Source: Urmitella timonensis (GTDB taxonomy: Bacteria > Actinomycetota > Actinomycetes > Actinomycetales > Actinomycetaceae). From it: a DNA stretch of 64,000 bases. The position numbers and the translations under genes are program-made. This document shows, one piece after another, positions 24,532 through 33,002 of the stretch (within the stretch, counting starts at the first letter, position 1; the number at the start of each line of letters is the position of its first letter). The stretch is taken from NCBI GenBank assembly GCA_900120415.1, contig FQLW01000005.1:310001-374000 (forward strand), in the 5' to 3' direction. The notes below the pieces were generated by a model. That model ran no database searches. It was not told the DNA's origin and saw only the letters and a program-made list of their open reading frames with translations.

Positions 24532-26058
24532 TTAAAATCCAGGAGTTTTAGTGGCCTCGGCGACTATCTGGGAAAGCACGAGTTTGGCGCACGGCAAAGC
24601 TATCCCGTTTCCCCACAGCTTGTATAACGCCCGATCGGTCACTGGATTAGCCAGCCATTTGCGTACTTGGTTGCGGGTTTTAGGATTTTTCAATCCTTGC
24701 ACCTTGCCCCAGCTGGCCCAGACCTGCCACCAGTAATCCAACTGTGAATCTGTAGGATCGCTGATTGCTAAATCCTGAGTCCAATCATCAGGGAACCCTT
24801 GTAGGCGGGCGCATTCAGTTGGGGTTAAGCGCCTCACGCGGTATTCGGGCACGCAAGGGTCAGTGACCAGGGGTGGCTCAGTTGAGTCCGAAGCCAACAA
24901 TGCTCCTGCAATATTGACGTTGCCTCGGCAGAAGAAGTCTGCCTTCGAGGCACTCACAACGTCGGGTTCGACGATGGCGATGCCGCCTTGGTTACAGGTC
25001 GGAGCTATCCCTGACGTATCGAGCGTCTTGGATACCTCGGTTGAATAACCGTACCTGCCCACTGCCGCACCGCGTCCCTCATGTAACGCATTGAAACCGT
25101 AGGCGGTAGCGATGATGGGAGTATTACCTCCGCCAGTGCCGTAACGAGCGGTCACGGTTGGTGCTATCTGGCATGGTCCGCCCACTCTGGCATCATGAGG
25201 ATGATGGTCAAACAATAGCGGCTCAATAATACTCTGATCGTTACTGCATCCGAGCGTGCCTGACAGATTTGTTTGCACGAGCGGGCCTTTACCACCACCC
25301 GGTTTACCTGCCCGCATCCGCAAGGCGAACACATCTAAAGATTTGCTTGCCTCGTGAGTGCCTGCTCGAGGATTGGTGGGAGGGTTTTGCTTTTCACTGC
25401 AGCCCTGCGCAAGATCCCTTGAGCTGCACGAGGGCTCAAAGAGTATGTGTCCGGCACGCCCGCTTGCAAAATCTGCGATAAGGTAGATTCTTTTGCGTCG
25501 TTGGGGTAGGCCGAAAAATTGCGCGTCCAATACTCGCCACGCAATACTCCATTGGTCTGCCACGATCGCTCCGGCTTTTTGCCACTTTTGTACTCGAGGT
25601 AGGTCAGCCGCTGCTTGCCCGTCGACAACCGAGATGAGGTTTTGCAGGACGCTGTGGAAGTCTGCTCCTTTATTGCTTGAGAAGGCTCCGGGCACGTTTT
25701 CCCAAACAGCGAATCTTGGATATAGACCATGACTTGCCTTTCTCATTTCTCTGATGACTCTGACAGCTTGGTGGAATAGACCGGAGCGTTCGCCAGCTAA
25801 GCCTGCCCTTTTACCTGCCACCGACAGGTCTTGGCAAGGAGAACCAAACGTGACCACATCCACCGGCTCTAGCTGACTGCCGTCAATGTCGCAGATGTTG
25901 CCCAGGTGTTGCATTTGTGGCAAACGCGTTGTGGTGACCAGGATCGGGAAGGGCTCAATCTCGCTTGCCCACACAGGTTCGATACCAATCTTGGTTGCGG
26001 CGAGTGGGAAACCTCCCGAGCCATCAAAAAGCGAGCCAAGCCTTAAAGTTTGTGTCAA
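24532..26058 (-). CDS. DNA (cytosine-5-)-methyltransferase
   Basis: A 508-residue C5 methyltransferase that transfers a methyl group from SAM to cytosine in DNA. It has motif I (LGSLFDGSGGFPLA), motif IV with catalytic C75 (FGSPCQDLSVAGKRAGL), motif VI (E120 in WENVPGAF), a long variable target-recognition region, and late motifs RRLTPTECARLQGFPDDW and YKLWGNGIALP. No matching restriction enzyme lies beside it, so it is an orphan phage methylase, probably to protect phage DNA. It follows the adenine/cytosine-N methylase by three bases. Confidence 0.92.
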   Translation of the reverse strand: MTQTLRLGSLFDGSGGFPLAATKIGIEPVWASEIEPFPILVTTTRLPQMQHLGNICDIDGSQLEPVDVVTFGSPCQDLSVAGKRAGLAGERSGLFHQAVRVIREMRKASHGLYPRFAVWENVPGAFSSNKGADFHSVLQNLISVVDGQAAADLPRVQKWQKAGAIVADQWSIAWRVLDAQFFGLPQRRKRIYLIADFASGRAGHILFEPSCSSRDLAQGCSEKQNPPTNPRAGTHEASKSLDVFALRMRAGKPGGGKGPLVQTNLSGTLGCSNDQSIIEPLLFDHHPHDARVGGPCQIAPTVTARYGTGGGNTPIIATAYGFNALHEGRGAAVGRYGYSTEVSKTLDTSGIAPTCNQGGIAIVEPDVVSASKADFFCRGNVNIAGALLASDSTEPPLVTDPCVPEYRVRRLTPTECARLQGFPDDWTQDLAISDPTDSQLDYWWQVWASWGKVQGLKNPKTRNQVRKWLANPVTDRALYKLWGNGIALPCAKLVLSQIVAEATKTPGF

Positions 26059-26061
26059 GGG

Positions 26062-27318
26062 TTAGCCTTTCTGCTTGGGACGGTCGACTTCTTTGACCAG
26101 ATCCAGGTAGGCGTATTGTTTGCCGCCTCGCTCACACGTGATCCCTGCTGCGTCTCCGGTTGCTTCGGCATAGCGGCGCAGGATCACGGAAGCGTATTTC
26201 TCATCCAGCTCCATGCAATAGCAAGTGCGGTCTGTGGCTTGTGCAGCCATTAGCGTGGAACCAGACCCAGCAAAAGTGTCGAGGATGATTGCGTTGGTTT
26301 GGGTGGAGTTACGAATCGGGTAAGCCAACAGGTCTAGTGGCTTGGAAGTGGGGTGATCGGAATTCTTCCTCGGCTTGGCAAAATGCCACACCGTGGTTTG
26401 TTTGCGATTCGCATACCAAGCGTGAGAGCCGTCTTTCTTCCACCCATACAGTACCGGTTCGTGCTGCCACTGATATGGGGAACGACCAAGTACGAGGGAG
26501 TCTTTGACCCAAATACAACAGCCCGACAGGTAGAAGCCAGCATCAAGAAACGCTTTACGGAAGTTCAATCCTTCAGTGTCGGCATGGAAAACATAGGCTG
26601 ACCCTCCATTATCTAGGGATGCCGCCATGTTGGTGAATGCAGCCAGCAGGAACTGGTAGAAGGTGTTGGCGTCTTGTTTGTCGCCTGCGATTTTCAGGCC
26701 GCTGTTCGATTTGAAGTCCACGTTGTAAGGCGGGTCTGTGACCACCAGATTAGCCTGTTTGCCATCCATCAAGGTTTCGACATCGGCCGGGTTCGTGGCG
26801 TCCGCGCACATCAGGCGATGCCTACCAATCCTCCAGATATCGCCTTTTTCGACAAAGGCTGCCGCTTCTAGGGCGGCGTTCAGGTCGAAGTTGTCATCCT
26901 CGATACTGTCGCCGTCAAGAGAACCTATCAACTGTTGTATTTCGGATTCGTCGAAACCGGTGAGTTCAACGTCGAAATCGGAAGCATCCAGGTCGGCTAT
27001 GAGTAGGGCGAGTTTGGATTCATCCCAATCGCCACTGATCTTGTTTAGCGCAACGTTGAGCGCTTTTTCGCGGGTTTCGTCTAGCTCAACGACCACGCAG
27101 TCCACGGTTTTATAGCCCAGATCAGCGAGTACTTTCAGACGCTGATGCCCACCCACAATATTTCCGGTGGTTTTGTTCCAGATGACTGGCTCCACATACC
27201 CAAACTCCGTCAGCGACCGCTTGAGCTTCTCGTAATCGGGGTCGCCGGGCTTAAGGTCTTTGCGGGGGTTGTAGTCAGCTGGGGCCAGATCAGTTAGCGC
27301 TATTTGCTTGATGCGCAT
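26062..27318 (-). CDS. ParB-domain DNA N6-adenine / N4-cytosine methyltransferase
   Basis: A 418-residue fusion. The N-terminal ParB/Srx-like domain (residues 1-90: YNPRKDLKPG, GGHQRLKVL) precedes a beta-class amino-methyltransferase with catalytic DPPY (195-198, LVVTDPPYNVDF) before the SAM-binding motif LDTFAGSGSTLMAA. It methylates exocyclic amines of A or C. It overlaps metK by 29 bp, so the SAM maker and user are translationally linked. Common in phages of Gram-positive bacteria. Confidence 0.92.
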   Translation of the reverse strand: MRIKQIALTDLAPADYNPRKDLKPGDPDYEKLKRSLTEFGYVEPVIWNKTTGNIVGGHQRLKVLADLGYKTVDCVVVELDETREKALNVALNKISGDWDESKLALLIADLDASDFDVELTGFDESEIQQLIGSLDGDSIEDDNFDLNAALEAAAFVEKGDIWRIGRHRLMCADATNPADVETLMDGKQANLVVTDPPYNVDFKSNSGLKIAGDKQDANTFYQFLLAAFTNMAASLDNGGSAYVFHADTEGLNFRKAFLDAGFYLSGCCIWVKDSLVLGRSPYQWQHEPVLYGWKKDGSHAWYANRKQTTVWHFAKPRKNSDHPTSKPLDLLAYPIRNSTQTNAIILDTFAGSGSTLMAAQATDRTCYCMELDEKYASVILRRYAEATGDAAGITCERGGKQYAYLDLVKEVDRPKQKG

Positions 27319-28480
27319 GGTTTTTCACCGCCTTTATAAGCTCGCGCCGAGTAGTCCAGGTGTCTTCCCATTTGCGTGTGTAATCCCCGAAATGCCCATA
27401 CGTCGAATAGCGCACATAGCCAGGTGCTCGCAGCCCAAACTGTTCGATGATCGCTGCTGGCCGAAGATTGAACACATCTCGAGCCGCAGCTGTGAGAATC
27501 TGGTCGCTGTATTGGCCGGTGCCGAGCGTGTCCACACTGAAAGCAACCGGGTCGGCTTTCCCGATCGCGTAACTAATCGCCACCTGGCACCTGGGTGCAA
27601 GATCCGCATCCACCACCGTCTTGGCGATCAGCCGCGCCATATAAGCACCCGAGCGGTCAACCTTAGAAGCATCTTTACCGGAAAAAGCTCCACCACCATG
27701 TCCGGCCAGTCCGCCATAGGTGTCAACCATAAGTTTTCGACCAGTGAGGCCGGTGTCAGCTTTAGGGCCGCCCTTAACGAACCGCCCGGACGGGTTCACC
27801 AACACAACCGTGTCCTCATCTACCGGTAGATACCGCTGGCATGCTGGGCCAACAATCAGTGAAGTTATTTCACGACGCAACACCTCGAAATCCTTGAATT
27901 TATCGTGCTGGACGGAAACCACAACGGTTTCGATAGATAGCGGTTTGCCTACCTCGTCGTAGCGCACCGAAACTTGTGCTTTACCATCCGAAAGGATCCC
28001 AGTAATGGTTCCTTGCTTGCGCGCGTCATCTAGCCGCTTACAAATCTCGTGGGCTAAAACAAGAGGCAACGGTAAACGCTCAGGAGTATCAGTGCAGGCA
28101 TAACCATAGACCGTGCCTTGATCACCAGCACCCTGAAGACAATAAGCAGACTCATCGCCATGGCGAGCCTCTAAAGATGTGCTCACCCCGTCGTTAATAT
28201 CGCTAGATTGACGCCGCACCCACACGTACACCAAAAATCGCCACGGCTTATAGCCAGCTGCAGTAAGTGCAGTTCGTACGCAATCACGCAAGTCCACACG
28301 AGCATTAGTGCTGATTTCACCAGTGACAATAATCCGTCGCCCAGTAGCCATGACCTCTACAGCGACGCGAGCGTTGCGATCAGCGTAGAGAATTTCGTCG
28401 AGAATCTGATCAGCAATTAAATCGCACAGTTTATCGGGGTGACCGATACACACTGCTTCAGCGCTTAGAACCATAGTCAT
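27290..28480 (-). CDS. metK: S-adenosylmethionine synthetase, phage-encoded
   Basis: A full-length 396-residue methionine adenosyltransferase making SAM from ATP and methionine. Signatures present are IGHPDKLCDLIADQILDE, GAGDQG, and GGGAFSGKDASKVDRSGAY. It heads a cassette whose next two genes are SAM-using DNA methyltransferases. A terminator hairpin just upstream (28521-28551) separates it from the terminase small subunit region, implying its own promoter. The host surely has its own metK elsewhere; this copy is part of the prophage. Confidence 0.9.
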   Translation of the reverse strand: MTMVLSAEAVCIGHPDKLCDLIADQILDEILYADRNARVAVEVMATGRRIIVTGEISTNARVDLRDCVRTALTAAGYKPWRFLVYVWVRRQSSDINDGVSTSLEARHGDESAYCLQGAGDQGTVYGYACTDTPERLPLPLVLAHEICKRLDDARKQGTITGILSDGKAQVSVRYDEVGKPLSIETVVVSVQHDKFKDFEVLRREITSLIVGPACQRYLPVDEDTVVLVNPSGRFVKGGPKADTGLTGRKLMVDTYGGLAGHGGGAFSGKDASKVDRSGAYMARLIAKTVVDADLAPRCQVAISYAIGKADPVAFSVDTLGTGQYSDQILTAAARDVFNLRPAAIIEQFGLRAPGYVRYSTYGHFGDYTRKWEDTWTTRRELIKAVKNHAHQANSAN

Positions 28481-28509
28481 AGGAATGCCCTTTCAGTAGA
28501 AAAATCAAA

Positions 28510-28551
28510 AGAAACAAAAACTCCCCACCATGTCCAACGAAGAGTGGGGAG
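28510..28551 (-). terminator. Intrinsic terminator upstream of metK
   Basis: On the minus strand CTCCCCAC ... GTGGGGAG (28521-28551) is followed by TTTTTGTTTCTTTT. It would stop transcripts coming from the terminase small subunit side before metK. The hairpin's right arm, GTGGGGAG, is also the left edge of the duplicated segment. Confidence 0.65.
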
Positions 28552-28581
28552 CAAAGATAGACAGGCGAACCCGAATCATGT

Positions 28582-28800
28582 GTGATACTGGAATACGTGC
28601 AAGACGAAACGAGTAAACCTAATCCGCCAGAACCTTCCGGCGGCAATGGTAAAGCCGTGGCCTATGGAATGATCGCCGGGATAATGACCGCCATAATCTT
28701 TCGGTTCATTATGGACGATAATGCCTTAGCGATAACTATTGGCACAGGAGTTGGGATCGCGCTAGGGGCAGGCTTGACCGAAACAAAACGCTCAAAATAA
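28582..28800 (+). CDS. Small glycine-rich membrane protein, copy A
   Basis: A 72-residue protein from GTG: a hydrophilic N-terminus (YVQDETSKPNPPEPSGG), then two membrane segments with glycine spacing (AYGMIAGIMTAIIFRFIMDD and ITIGTGVGIALGAGL). A second version lies at 30936-31154 with many amino-acid changes but no stop, which supports real coding. The function is unknown. It sits on the strand opposite the phage operon. Confidence 0.55.
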   Translation: MILEYVQDETSKPNPPEPSGGNGKAVAYGMIAGIMTAIIFRFIMDDNALAITIGTGVGIALGAGLTETKRSK

Positions 28801-28824
28801 CCCCGGGAAACAACTAGGACGCAT

Positions 28825-29397
28825 CTACGAGCGTGCTTTCAACAACTGCTCCATAACCTCATCACCCGGGGCCGCACCCGAATAGTCACTAGTGCAGTTC
28901 GCCCGCACAATCTCAAAAATCTCATACCAATACACGTTTGCCTGCTTGCCAAAAGACTGGCTCATCGCAACAAACGGGGAAGCGATAGCAGCCCCGGTAG
29001 TTGGGTGCTTGCCGAGCAAACCGAACTTGGAGATCGCCTGCTCACACTGCACATAGCGGGCGAACGCCTGGGCGTAGGCCTCAATCAGACGCTTAGAAAC
29101 AAACCTCGTGCAGCCACGCTCATCAAGCCAGCGTCACGTCTCCCGATACACCAAATCAGCACCCAGCGGTTTGCCATCGCGCTGAACCTCCGACAGATAC
29201 TCAGAAGGCTCTGGCATCACTTCACCAGCAAGCACCGCGCCATCACCAACATCGGCGCCCTCGAAATCAAAAGGGCTAGCTAGCGGATCTTCCAGGCGAG
29301 TCGCAATCAGACCCTTAGCGAGTTTCTCACCCAGCGGGTCGGGTTTCGCACCAGCCCTCACGCGGCGCCCACCGCGATTGGTTCCGTCTTTCGCCAT
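28825..29397 (-). pseudogene. Terminase small subunit, copy A, interrupted by a stop
   Basis: The frame equals the intact copy at 31177-31749, but the codon TGG of copy B (RETWRWLDE) is TGA here (29136-29134), one base change. The part before the stop and the part after (ending MEQLLKARS) remain in the same frame. A truncated product of about 87 residues could be made. Read with copy B, this is a decayed duplicate. Confidence 0.85.
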
Positions 29398-29491
29398 ATT
29401 TATAGTTCCTATTGATAACATGTACTAATGTGTATGAATACCACTTGTGCCACTGCGTCATAACGCGTGTCGGAACGCGAGGGAATGAACA

Positions 29492-29914
29492 TTGAGAAAG
29501 ATAGCTGTGCTTCTTGTGTGTACTGCAGCGTATTTCGCCGGGGCGTGGCTTTTCTTCGCGATAATCCAAAACTGCCAAGTCAGGGATTTGGGGTTTTTCG
29601 CTGGCTTCCTGCTGATATCAATCGCCTACGTGTGTTACACGATTCTTGTCCTGTTATTTACTAGGCACATAATTGGTATTCAATCTATACGAATACTGCA
29701 GCTTATGCTCGGCGCCTTTATCGGACTCTCGGCTTTTTTGTTTTCCCTTGACGGCATTGGCTCGTTGGTTCGTAGTAATTCTTATTTTCAACTACTGAGC
29801 CAGTTCGCGATTCCCGCCATCGGCGCGCTTGCCTCCGGTGGTGTGGCGCTTGGGTTTGGTATTTTTCCCAAGCACCACACCAAGAGGAAGACCGAACCAA
29901 CTATCAGTAGATGA
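29492..29914 (+). CDS. Hypothetical four-helix membrane protein
   Basis: A 140-residue protein with four likely membrane segments (IAVLLVCTAAYFAGAWLFFAI, DLGFFAGFLLISIAYVCYTI, ILQLMLGAFIGLSAFLFSL, LLSQFAIPAIGALASGGVAL) and a basic tail. The TTG start follows CGAGGGAATG. It lies between the two terminase copies, on the strand opposite the phage operon. No family is recognised. It may be cargo, for example a superinfection-exclusion protein, but that is a guess from topology. Confidence 0.55.
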   Translation: MRKIAVLLVCTAAYFAGAWLFFAIIQNCQVRDLGFFAGFLLISIAYVCYTILVLLFTRHIIGIQSIRILQLMLGAFIGLSAFLFSLDGIGSLVRSNSYFQLLSQFAIPAIGALASGGVALGFGIFPKHHTKRKTEPTISR

Positions 29915-30079
29915 ATTCAGCTAGCTTTCGGCAAGCCGCCATTGGGCGCCCTATCGTGACTACCGAATACTCACACAGACGGATCAACTAATTTGGCTGC
30001 CACAGGTCTCTGGTTAGCGCGATCCTGGCCAAGCCCAGTCATCAGACATTCCTTGTAGACGAGTCGCAGTCTACGGTAC

Positions 30080-30271
30080 CTAGAAGAAGAATCCCTGGCG
30101 CGCCGCCTTGCCACGATCAATATCTCGTTGAACTTTCATCAAAGCTTCACGCTCTTCGGGCGGAGCTTCATGCATTCTCTTGTCAATTCTCCTTCGCAGA
30201 GAGAAATGCCACCAAATGGCAAATCCAACTAGCACGAGAACCGCGAGCACAATCCATTCAGCGATAGTCAT
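30080..30271 (-). CDS. Small membrane-anchored protein (63 aa)
   Basis: A 63-residue protein: one N-terminal membrane helix (MTIAEWIVLAVLVLVGFAIWW) followed by a charged helical tail (RRRIDKRMHEAPPEEREALMKVQRDIDRGKAA). No family is known to me. The stretch 29915-30079 before it shows no gene. Confidence 0.5.
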   Translation of the reverse strand: MTIAEWIVLAVLVLVGFAIWWHFSLRRRIDKRMHEAPPEEREALMKVQRDIDRGKAARQGFFF

Positions 30272-30318
30272 AATTTAGTATCTCACGAGGTTCCCCCCGC
30301 ACAGCAAGGATTCGGCGT

Positions 30319-30897
30319 TGAAGCATCCCGGGTTTTGTTCCGAGGTTTTTGTGAGAGGATTTCGCATGCCAAGGAACTATATAAAAGTTTTTGGGGAGCG
30401 GGCTGTCAGGCTTGTTGAGGATCGTCTGCGGGATAATCTGGGAGTGTCTGAAACCCGCGAACACGTCGCTTTCGTAGTTGATAGGAAGCTTGATGCTGCT
30501 TCGGTGATTGAACTGCTCGACCTTGCCTGCCTCGAGCATGGTGGACGTCCCAGGGTGATCCGGATGGATAACGGCCCCGAATTCATCTCTCACGCACTGC
30601 AAGAGTGGGCAACCGAGGATGGGACAATCCAAGCGTTTATCCCGCCCGGTCAGCCATGGCATAACGGGTTCGTTGAATCGTTCCACAACCGGATGAGAGA
30701 CGAGCTGTTAGAGGACAACAGTATCGAGAACCTGGAGCACGCTCGCCTGCTCGTAAATCTGTGGTCACGGCGTTTCAATGACTTCCATCCGCATTCCTCG
30801 CTGGGCTACCTCAGCCCACGACAATATGCGGAACAATGGAGACAAGAAAACACGGTCAACGCTTAAACCGCCTGGACCTAATTCCTAGGCCACTCCA
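30319..30897 (+). mobile_element. Internally deleted IS3-family element (about 579 bp)
   Basis: The ends TGAAGCATCCCGGGTTTTG (from 30319) and, inverted, TGGAGTGGCCTAGGAATTAG (to 30897) are imperfectly alike over 27 bp, as terminal repeats of an IS3 element would be. Between them a single frame joins an OrfA start to an OrfB end, so most of the element is missing. The right end abuts exactly the edge of the duplicated segment copy B. No target duplication is visible. Confidence 0.65.
30366..30866 (+). pseudogene. IS3 transposase remnant: OrfA start fused to OrfB C-terminus
   Basis: From ATG at 30366 the first about 30 residues (MPRNYIKVFGERAVRLVEDR) look like the start of IS3 OrfA. The rest (VAFVVDRKLDAASVIELLD, VIRMDNGPEFISHALQEW, PWHNGFVESFHNRMRDELL, SLGYLSPRQYAEQW) is the C-terminal half of the OrfB integrase. 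D of DNGPEF and E of VESFHNR remain, but the first catalytic Asp is lost, so it cannot transpose on its own. Confidence 0.8.
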
Positions 30898-30935
30898 GTG
30901 GGGAGCAAAGAAAACGAGGCGAACCCGAGTCAGGT

Positions 30936-31154
30936 GTGACACTGGAATACGTGCAAGACGAAACGAGTAAACCTAATCCGCCAGAACCTTCCGGCGGCGA
31001 TGCTAAAGCCGTGGCCTATGGAATGATTGCCGGGATGATGTCCGGCACTATCTTTGGGTTCATTATGGACGATATCGCCTTGGGGGTAGCTATCGGCACA
31101 GGAGTCGGAATCGCGCTAGGGGCAGGCTTCAGCGCAACAAAACGCCCCAAATAA
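30936..31154 (+). CDS. Small glycine-rich membrane protein, copy B
   Basis: A 72-residue partner of the protein at 28582-28800, with the same N-terminal half and the segments AYGMIAGMMSGTIFGFIMDD and VAIGTGVGIALGAGF. GTG start with no clear ribosome site. Glycine-zipper spacing suggests helix packing in the membrane. Unknown function. Confidence 0.55.
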   Translation: MTLEYVQDETSKPNPPEPSGGDAKAVAYGMIAGMMSGTIFGFIMDDIALGVAIGTGVGIALGAGFSATKRPK

Positions 31155-31176
31155 GCTCAAAAACACTAGGACGCAT

Positions 31177-31749
31177 CTACGAGCGTGCTTTCAGCAACTG
31201 CTCCATAACCTCATCACCCGGGGCCGTACCCGAATAGTCACTTGTGCAGTTCGCCCGCACAATTTCAAAAATCTCATACCAATACACGTTTGCTTGCTTA
31301 CCAAAAGACTGGCTCATCGCAACGAACGGGGAAGCGATAGCAGCCCTCGTTGTCGGGTGCTTGCCGAGCAAACCGAACTTGGAGATCGCCTGCTCACACT
31401 GCACATACCGGGCGAACGCCTGGGCATAGGCCTCGATCAGACGCTTAGAAACAAACCTCGTGCAGCCACGCTCATCAAGCCAGCGCCACGTCTCCCGATA
31501 CAAAATGTCCGCGCCCAGCGGTTTGCCATCGCGCTGAACCTCCGACAGATACTCGCCAGGCTCGGGCATCACTTCACCAGCAAGCACCGCCCCATCACCA
31601 ACATCTGCGCCCTCGAAATCGAAAGGGCTTGCTAGCGGATCTTCCAGGCGAGTAGCAGGCAGACCCTTAGCGAGTTTCTCACTCAGCGGGTCAGGTTTCG
31701 CGCCAGCCCTCACGCGCCGCCCACCGCGATTGGTTCCGTCTTTCGCCAT
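31177..31749 (-). CDS. Terminase small subunit (intact copy B)
   Basis: A 190-residue protein with a basic N-terminus (MAKDGTNRGGRRVRAGAKPD) and helical core (SKRLIEAYAQAFARYVQCEQAI, SPFVAMSQSFGKQANVYWYEIFEIV), the P27-like small terminase pattern. It recognises the packaging site and delivers DNA to the large subunit. AAGGAGG precedes the ATG. The HNH gene lies upstream, as in other HK97-type phages. Confidence 0.85.
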   Translation of the reverse strand: MAKDGTNRGGRRVRAGAKPDPLSEKLAKGLPATRLEDPLASPFDFEGADVGDGAVLAGEVMPEPGEYLSEVQRDGKPLGADILYRETWRWLDERGCTRFVSKRLIEAYAQAFARYVQCEQAISKFGLLGKHPTTRAAIASPFVAMSQSFGKQANVYWYEIFEIVRANCTSDYSGTAPGDEVMEQLLKARS

Positions 31750-31992
31750 GAAATCTCGCCTCCTTCCAAGCGGTTAGCCCGGTAATGGAGGGCTTGCGGG
31801 TTAATACCCTGTTTGATTCGGTCTTTTTGCGTACGGTTGGCCCCGCCCGCTGACCTTCGCCGAAGCTGTAGAGATTCGAGGCCCCCAACCCCTAACCGAA
31901 TCCTCGACTGGTCCCGTAACTTGGCGTGGGAACAAGGCCGATATTTTTAGGGTGGGGAAGTACCAGTGGTTATGTCGCGTTTTTCAAAAAAT
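31750..31992. other. Non-coding gap between HNH and terminase genes; candidate cos region
   Basis: No gene is seen in these 243 bases. It has a GC-rich block (about 31838-31860, with GGCCCCGCCCGC) and several short inverted repeats. In HNH-containing HK97-type phages the packaging site commonly lies next to the small terminase gene, so cos may be here. This is placement by analogy only. Confidence 0.3.
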
Positions 31993-32370
31993 CTAGTAGG
32001 TGTAGACCTGAAGGGCTTGCCTCCATCTGTCACCGTCTAACGCGCTCTGCCTGGAGTGGCAGGGTTTGCACAGGCTGCGCAGGTTAGAAAAATCGTGGCT
32101 GCCGCCATGCTCTAAGGGCAGGACGTGGTGGACTTCGGCAACTGGGGTGGTCACTCCTTTTTCCAGGCAGTCTTCGCACAAAGGATGCTGGGAAATATAT
32201 GCGGCACGGATGCGGCGCCAGCGCGCACCGTAACGCTTGTTGATTCTCGGGTCACGTTGAAACTTACGGTAGTTCTTGTCCGACTCCTTGGCGTGGATCT
32301 CGCAGAACCTTTCTCGGGTTAGTTCGGGGCAGCCGGGTGCCGAGCAGGGCCGGGCTGGTTTGCTTGGCAT
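31993..32370 (-). CDS. HNH endonuclease (packaging-associated)
   Basis: A 125-residue HNH nuclease with paired zinc cysteines (CEDCLEKG, CKPCH) and the HNH core VAEVHHVLPLEHGGSHDFSNLRSLCKPCHSRQ. The N-terminus has another Cys/His cluster (CSAPGCPELTRERFCEIH). HNH proteins beside the terminase help specific cutting at cos during packaging. The ATG at 32370 is preferred; a GTG nine bases earlier is possible. Confidence 0.88.
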   Translation of the reverse strand: MPSKPARPCSAPGCPELTRERFCEIHAKESDKNYRKFQRDPRINKRYGARWRRIRAAYISQHPLCEDCLEKGVTTPVAEVHHVLPLEHGGSHDFSNLRSLCKPCHSRQSALDGDRWRQALQVYTY

Positions 32371-32400
32371 TGCACCCACTGTCCTTTTTGCCTGCGTAAG

Positions 32401-32458
32401 CGAAACCCTCCGGTCAGCAGTTCAGTGCTGTGTCGCCGGAGGGTTTCGTCTTTCTTTA
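32401..32458 (+). terminator. Strong hairpin between ArpU-like and HNH genes
   Basis: CGAAACCCTCCGG and its exact complement pair at 32401-32448 around a 22-base loop. TCTTTCTTTATTTTTAT follows on the plus strand, so it looks like a plus-strand terminator, yet no plus-strand gene precedes it. On the minus strand, the direction of the operon, the T-run is absent; the hairpin might be an early/late boundary under regulator control. Confidence 0.6.
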
Positions 32459-32540
32459 TTTTTATCCACTTACAGTATTTCAGGCTTTAACCGCGTTTTC
32501 CATAGCAGGGTTCGGATACTTGCTAACGCATGGGTGCAAG

Positions 32541-33002
32541 TTAGCGTCTGCCATATAGTGCTACTGCCAGGCGATCTAATGCTCGGTTCTTTCGCCGGTA
32601 GACGCTGTCGCGTTGAATGTAGAAGTGGTCGCCGATCATTGCCACGCGTTCGTCTTGGTTGCCTTGGCCGAGGAAGAAGTTTTCCAACACGAACCTGTCG
32701 TCTTCGGTTAAAGCTGCCCAGGCTGGTAGGAACCAGTCGAGGTAGTCTTGGGCTTCTTGTTTTCGGGCGGCGAGCAGGTCGATCTTGTCGAGGGTTGCGG
32801 CGATGCGGCGTTCACCTGCATGTGGATCTTTCGCGTGCGGAACACCCGTGATCCTCGCGCTCGTGGGACTGGTGAGGTCTTCACGCAGCTGAGCAGCTTC
32901 GGCACTGGTGTCTTGGCCAGCTGCTTGTTCCATCAGCGGGTAGTCTTCTAGTGCGCAGATCGCTGCTTTGCGGGTATCAAGGTATTTCGTCATCACATGC
33001 AT
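32541..33002 (-). CDS. ArpU/sigma-like late transcription regulator
   Basis: A 153-residue protein with an acidic helical N-terminus and a C-terminal sigma-region-4-like helix-turn-helix (LTEDDRFVLENFFLGQGNQDERVAMIGDHFYIQRDSVYRRKNRALDRLAVALYG). This matches DUF1492/ArpU-type regulators that switch on phage late genes and are encoded just before the packaging genes. AAGGAG precedes the ATG. It overlaps the helicase gene by ten bases. Confidence 0.82.
   Translation of the reverse strand: MHVMTKYLDTRKAAICALEDYPLMEQAAGQDTSAEAAQLREDLTSPTSARITGVPHAKDPHAGERRIAATLDKIDLLAARKQEAQDYLDWFLPAWAALTEDDRFVLENFFLGQGNQDERVAMIGDHFYIQRDSVYRRKNRALDRLAVALYGRR

Larger units (their letters stand above)
28544..29397. 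repeat. Segment duplication, copy A (membrane protein + terminase small subunit pseudogene)
   Basis: This segment and 30898-31749 share the 72-codon plus-strand gene and the minus-strand small terminase gene in the same arrangement. Homology starts at GTGGGGAGCAAAG in both and ends at the terminase start codon. The terminase parts are nearly identical, whereas the 72-codon genes have diverged more. Copy A carries the terminase stop mutation. Confidence 0.85.
30898..31749. repeat. Segment duplication, copy B (membrane protein + intact terminase small subunit)
   Basis: Partner of 28544-29397. Its left edge is the IS3 right end and its right edge is the terminase start codon, after which the sequences differ completely. 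Being next to the HNH gene with a good ribosome site, this copy has the ancestral context. Confidence 0.85.
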
